From assembly GCA_038025085.1 (NCBI GenBank), contig CM076149.1, positions 42,497,001 to 42,561,000 of the forward strand: a stretch of DNA of 64,000 bases, in the 5' to 3' direction. Shown in pieces: positions 60,648 to 64,000 of the stretch. Within the stretch, counting starts at the first letter, position 1. Each line of letters opens with the position of its first letter. Origin of the DNA: Tetragonia tetragonoides (taxonomy: Eukaryota > Streptophyta > Magnoliopsida > Caryophyllales > Aizoaceae). A model generated the notes under the pieces. That model searched no databases and was not told where the DNA came from. It saw nothing but the letters and a program-made list of their open reading frames with translations. The position numbers and the translations under genes are program-made.

Positions 60648-61988
60648 AATCCTCCCTCGACCCAAATCACCAAATACTTCCACCTTGTCCGAGAAACGGA
60701 CCTTCTTCTTGGCCTTGCTCCTCCCTACGCAATGACCCTCAACATAGCACAAGTTGTTCTCCGCCTTCTTTCCTTGCACAATCAAAGTAGCACCACGATA
60801 CACTTTGCACCACCTTCCCGTACCAATGTATCTACACCCTTGCGATGTCAACTCACCCAACGAAATCACGTTAACACGAGCATCGGGTACATACCTCACA
60901 TTGTGGAAGGTTCTAGTCACACCACCATGAAGCTCAATGCGGATGCTTCCCATCCCTTTGGCCTTCAACTTACCACTCCCCATGTTGATGTCACCATACT
61001 CTCCATCTTGGCACAAAGTATCAAACATAGCATGGTCTCTACAAATGTGAACCGAAGCGGCGGAGTCCAACACCCAACTCTCTTGGCTTTCCTTCCCCTC
61101 ATTGTTACTAGCCAAGAACAACTCCTTATTACCATCACAAGACATAATTACATTAGAGGAACCGCTATCATCATCAATTTTGGTCTTGCCCATCTTCTCT
61201 TGCAACTGCTTGAAACTCTTCAAATCATCTCTCATCTTTGGGCAACGACTCTGAATATGACCCTTCTCACCACAATAGTAACACTCTATGTTACTAAAGT
61301 CTCTCGCGCGCGACTTCGACCTACTTCTCGGGCCACCTCCTCTTCTCTCATGATTCCTCCCTCTTTCGGACACCTCCGCAGCTAGTACTCTATCTCCTCC
61401 ATCACTTGAAGAGATACCATCAACCTGCAACATCATCCGATCATTTTCTCTCAGCACTGTCATAGCTTCATCTAGTGTAATCTCTGTCCTCCCTACAAGT
61501 AATGTCTGCACAATTGGCCTGTAGGACTTTGGTAGTGAAGCCAACAATAACAATGCCTCCTCTTGATCGGAGATCTTCTCATCTGCATTTCTTAACTGAC
61601 ATACTAGCTGGTTAAAACTGTTAATGTGGTCCTGCAACGCTGTACCTTGCTCCATCTTTAGCTGGTACAACTCATATCTCAAACAAAGCTTGTTAGTCAG
61701 TGACTTTGATGCATATACACTCTGGAGCTTATCCAACAACTTCTTTGGATCTGTCTCAGTCAAGTAATTATACTTGATCTCCGGAGCCATAGCTAATCTA
61801 ATAGTACTGACAACTTTCTTCTTCTTCGATGTCCATTGGGCATCGGTCACCCCACTAGGCTTTGTCTCATCTAAAGCCTCATCTAAATTTTGTTGAACCA
61901 ACAAATCCTCAACCGTACTCTTGCACACAGTAAAATTAATTTTACCATCAAACAAAGGGATTTCAAATTTGGGCACACTACCAGACAT
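60642..61988 (-). CDS. Copia-type Gag-protease polyprotein of the non-autonomous element
   Basis: 448 codons from the ATG at 61988 (MSGSVPKFEIPLFDG), chosen because the open frame upstream of it runs into the primer-binding site and LTR. The UBN2-type gag domain spans about residues 20-190 (LVQQNLDEALDE, YELYQLKMEQGTALQDHINS, LLLASLPKSYRPIVQTLL). An Arg/Ser-rich linker and a perfect CCHC knuckle (CYYCGEKGHIQSRC) follow. The retropepsin site is WVLDSAASVHIC, with Ala where most copies have Gly-Ala (DSGAS). Then come NVISLGELTSQG and a basic tail KAKKKVRFSDKVEVFG. No integrase follows; the frame ends with a TGA supplied by the first bases of the 3' LTR. Gag packages RNA and the protease would process it. 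Confidence 0.93.
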   Translation of the reverse strand: MSGSVPKFEIPLFDGKINFTVCKSTVEDLLVQQNLDEALDETKPSGVTDAQWTSKKKKVVSTIRLAMAPEIKYNYLTETDPKKLLDKLQSVYASKSLTNKLCLRYELYQLKMEQGTALQDHINSFNQLVCQLRNADEKISDQEEALLLLASLPKSYRPIVQTLLVGRTEITLDEAMTVLRENDRMMLQVDGISSSDGGDRVLAAEVSERGRNHERRGGGPRSRSKSRARDFSNIECYYCGEKGHIQSRCPKMRDDLKSFKQLQEKMGKTKIDDDSGSSNVIMSCDGNKELFLASNNEGKESQESWVLDSAASVHICRDHAMFDTLCQDGEYGDINMGSGKLKAKGMGSIRIELHGGVTRTFHNVRYVPDARVNVISLGELTSQGCRYIGTGRWCKVYRGATLIVQGKKAENNLCYVEGHCVGRSKAKKKVRFSDKVEVFGDLGRGRIC

Positions 61989-62061
61989 GTTACTTGCACA
62001 AAATAATTCCTCCTTCAACAAATACAGTAATTTTTCCACCACACAGATCCTACAACCAAAA

Positions 62062-62073
62062 GCTCTGATACCA
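62062..62073 (-). other. Primer-binding site of the gag-protease element
   Basis: Reads TGGTATCAGAGC on the minus strand, one base inside the 5' LTR. It is a perfect initiator-Met tRNA type site. Confidence 0.93.
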
Positions 62074-62074
62074 C

Positions 62075-62862
62075 TGTTGGGGAAAACTACGGTATTTACC
62101 CACAATCAGAATAACAGATAATCGGAAAAATAAATTGCAAGAACCCAAAAACAACACAAACTATTTTACGTGGAAAACCCCTCTCAATTAGGGGAAAAAC
62201 CACGGTGCGGATCTCCACGCACTAAAATATAATCCACTATGATAATCAAGAGTACAAAGGCAACAATCACAAGATCAAACAACAAGTAGACTATCTATCT
62301 TTGGTACTAGTACAAATTGACAAACCCTAGTTCAATTTGGTACTCCCACAAACCCAAAGATACACCCATAAATACCTGTCGATAACCGATCCGAATACTC
62401 TGATTATCTTCACCCGAACAAACCGAATCAACCGTGAACTGGAACAAACCTCTTTGGAGAAATACTCAATTTCTCTCACTCTTTGTTTGTCTCTCACTCA
62501 CTGGCTCTCCCTTTTTCTTTTGTTTCCGGCTGTGCTCTCTGTCACACGGCTTATCTCAGCCAACAAAAAGCTTGTGAGCCTTTTATTTCTATCATCACTT
62601 ATCTTGCGTAAGAAGCCACACATCACCCATTAAATGACATATGGGCCTAACAAACAAAATAGCAAGTGTAGCCCATAAATGGGCTAGCACACCCACGACC
62701 AAACCGAATGCAATTCGGTTGGTTTCACTTCTTTCCTTTTTTTTTTTTTGTTTTTGTTTTTCTTTTCTTTTTCTTTTTTGTTCTATTTTATTTTTTTTAC
62801 AAAACTAAAATAAAATAAAACACAACTAAATATTATTTGGTATTTGGGGCGTTACCTCAACA
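62075..62862 (-). repeat. LTR (5' LTR in element orientation)
   Basis: 788 bp, bounded by TG and CA. It should carry the element's promoter, driving transcription opposite to the tRNase Z gene. Confidence 0.95.
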
Positions 62863-64000
62863 TATACATTTGTGAGTTATCTAAAATTAATGGGAAGTTC
62901 GACCCAGAAAAGGCTGCAGCTCTTGGTCTAAGTGTTAAAAAGAAATTTGGACAACTGCAAAGGGGGGAATCTGTGAAGTCAGATCACCTTGATATTATGG
63001 CGAGTTTCAATATACTCCTGTAATAGCTTTGATTTCTATCAAGGTTTTTATATTTCAGAGACGTTTAACATGTAAATTTGTTGCCTTGCCATTTAGGTTC
63101 ATCCAAGTGATGTGATGGGCCCTCCTATGCCTGGACCTATTGTATTCATAGTTGACTGCCCAACAGAACGCCATGCCGAAAAGCTATTTATTAGTCAATC
63201 TCTTAGTTGTTATTATTCAGATATTCCAGGAAACAAAACAGTGAATTGTATAATACATATAACTCCTGCTTCTGTTGCAAATATTCCTATTTACCAAACA
63301 TGGATGAAGAAGTTTTGTTCAGCCCAACATATTATGGCTGGGCGCTCAATGTAAGTTACTCTATTTTACACATATTTGAAGGGCTTTGTATGCACTTCTC
63401 ACTGATGATTGATGTGATCTGCAGGAAGAATATGCAAACACCTATTCTGGAATCTAGTGCAAGAATCACACACCGTCTCAATTACCTGTGTCCTCAGTTT
63501 TTCCCGGCTCCATTTTCATGGTCTGTTCAGCACAATAATGATGCTGAATTCGACTTCAGTACTTCTAGTGAGGTATGCTTTATGCTTCTATCTATCTTTG
63601 AGTGCCGAAAAGTTTGCATTGAGAAAGAACATCGTTTAAACTTTAAACCAATTGAAAGGTTCTGTGATATCTACTGATTTTCTTTGTTTTTCTTTTCCTT
63701 TTTTTTTCTTTTCCCCCAGATAAGAAGCATATCCGCAGAAAATCTTCTAAAGGTATCCAATTCAACCCTTATGTTCTTATTGTTGTCTCTGAGTGGTATT
63801 TAATAGAATGTATTTTCGCAACATATTTCCTTGCCTTGTCCTTTTTGAATTTTCTCATTCCAATAACACTCTTTCTTGCATATTAACCAGTTTACTCTAC
63901 ACCCTCATGCTCGTTTTGGATTAGACAAATTAGAAGGTCCAAGGCAGCTAGCTGCTTCTCAAGTCATTGATGAATTGCTGTCAGAGAATCCAGATGTCAT

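Larger units (their letters stand above)
59865..62862 (-). mobile_element. Young gag-protease-only (TR-GAG-like) copia-type retrotransposon in tRNase Z exon 6
   Basis: 2998 bp. LTRs of 783 bp (59865-60647) and 788 bp (62075-62862) start TGTTGGGGAAAACTACGG and end CTCAACA. A perfect 5-bp target duplication tatac lies at 59860-59864 and 62863-62867. The primer-binding site (62062-62073, minus) is exactly TGGTATCAGAGC, the initiator-Met type. The purine tract gagggagga abuts the left LTR. The only coding region is one gag-protease frame; integrase, reverse transcriptase and RNase H are absent. The LTRs differ by about three substitutions plus length changes in a T-run, so insertion was recent. 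Movement must have relied on a partner element's enzymes. Confidence 0.95.
56283..64000 (+). pseudogene. Long-form tRNase Z, exon 6 disrupted by two LTR elements; runs off the window
   Basis: Coding segments: 56283-56447, 57857-57946, 58308-58352, 58423-58477, 58667-58707, exon 6 in three pieces (58812-58978, 59780-59864, 62868-62999), 63097-63350, 63425-63572, 63720-63752 and 63891 to the window end. The family motifs are ILGTGMDTHDTLPSV, GLQRFCAEHGIRLSK, IDYIFLSRVCSETAGGLPG, RGPSNLSLLIRAMRSFVP, ICELSKINGKFDPEKA, VHPSDVMGPPMPGPIVF, LNYLCPQFFPAP and SISAENLLK. The enzyme cuts 3' trailers from tRNA precursors. In the long form the N-terminal half lacks the active site and the HxHxDH metal site lies in the C-terminal half, beyond this window. 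Without the insertions exon 6 is 384 nt and in frame. With them, translation stops inside the first LTR (about 59037) after roughly 210 residues. Only splicing out both insertions would save it. The intron after 62999 uses a GC donor (GCGAGT). An additional upstream transit-peptide exon cannot be excluded. Confidence 0.88.

Noticed and set aside
60732..61385. 217-codon plus-strand frame
   Set aside because: Antisense shadow of the gag-protease frame.
60127..62633. Pair of identical 98-codon plus-strand frames (60127-60423 and 62337-62633)
   Set aside because: They are the same stretch of the two LTRs, not genes.
1..64000. CRISPR array, operon or bacterial system
   Set aside because: Spliceosomal introns and plant retroelements throughout; direct repeats here are LTRs, microsatellites or duplications.

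Overview
The window is nuclear DNA of a flowering plant, most likely a eudicot. The genes have short exons and AT-rich introns. Plastid-lipid and organelle-RNA genes are present (MGDG synthase, a PORR protein), and plant-type Ty3/gypsy, Ty1/copia, LINE, SINE, hAT-like and Mutator-like elements lie between and inside the genes. I cannot name the species.

Layout, left to right. 0.4-2.2 kb: two non-autonomous DNA transposons. 2.4-7.3 kb (+): a cytosolic glutamyl-tRNA synthetase copy with introns and three in-frame stops, so a duplicated pseudogene. 7.6-7.8 kb: a SINE. 9.6-15.9 kb: a Ty3/gypsy LTR retrotransposon in reverse orientation, broken by frameshifts, a small duplication, an hAT-type MITE and a 5'-truncated LINE sitting in one LTR. 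16.9-18.1 kb (-): an intronless PORR-domain gene. 19.0-22.5 kb (-): an 8-exon SLC35F5-like transporter. 23.7-27.7 kb (-): an 8-exon MGDG synthase. 30.1-32.4 kb (+): a 3-exon DnaJ-type zinc-finger protein. 33.1-34.0 kb (-): an F-box-associated-domain fragment. 35.9-44.4 kb (-): a 9-coding-exon Misato/DML1 gene with a probable 5'UTR exon. 44.5-49 kb: a long-TIR element beside a 5'-truncated RNase H-bearing LINE that is pierced by one hAT element and two SINEs. 49.3-54 kb (-): a decayed importin-alpha-like gene whose acidic first exon is triplicated and contains a MITE. 54.8-55.8 kb: two more inverted-repeat elements. 56.3 kb to the window edge (+): a long-form tRNase Z gene whose sixth coding exon carries two LTR-retrotransposon insertions. 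One is a solo LTR. The other is a 3-kb gag-protease-only copia-type element with nearly identical LTRs.

The apparently functional genes (PORR, transporter, MGDG synthase, DnaJ-type protein, Misato) are unrelated single-copy housekeeping or organelle genes. There is no cluster or operon logic. I reconstructed exon-intron joins by hand from splice signals, phase and recalled family conservation. All coding joins in the intact genes close in phase.

The most notable features are the doubly inserted tRNase Z exon, the young gag-protease-only element, the triplicated exon of the importin-like gene, and the layered LINE/SINE/hAT insertions with readable target-site duplications.
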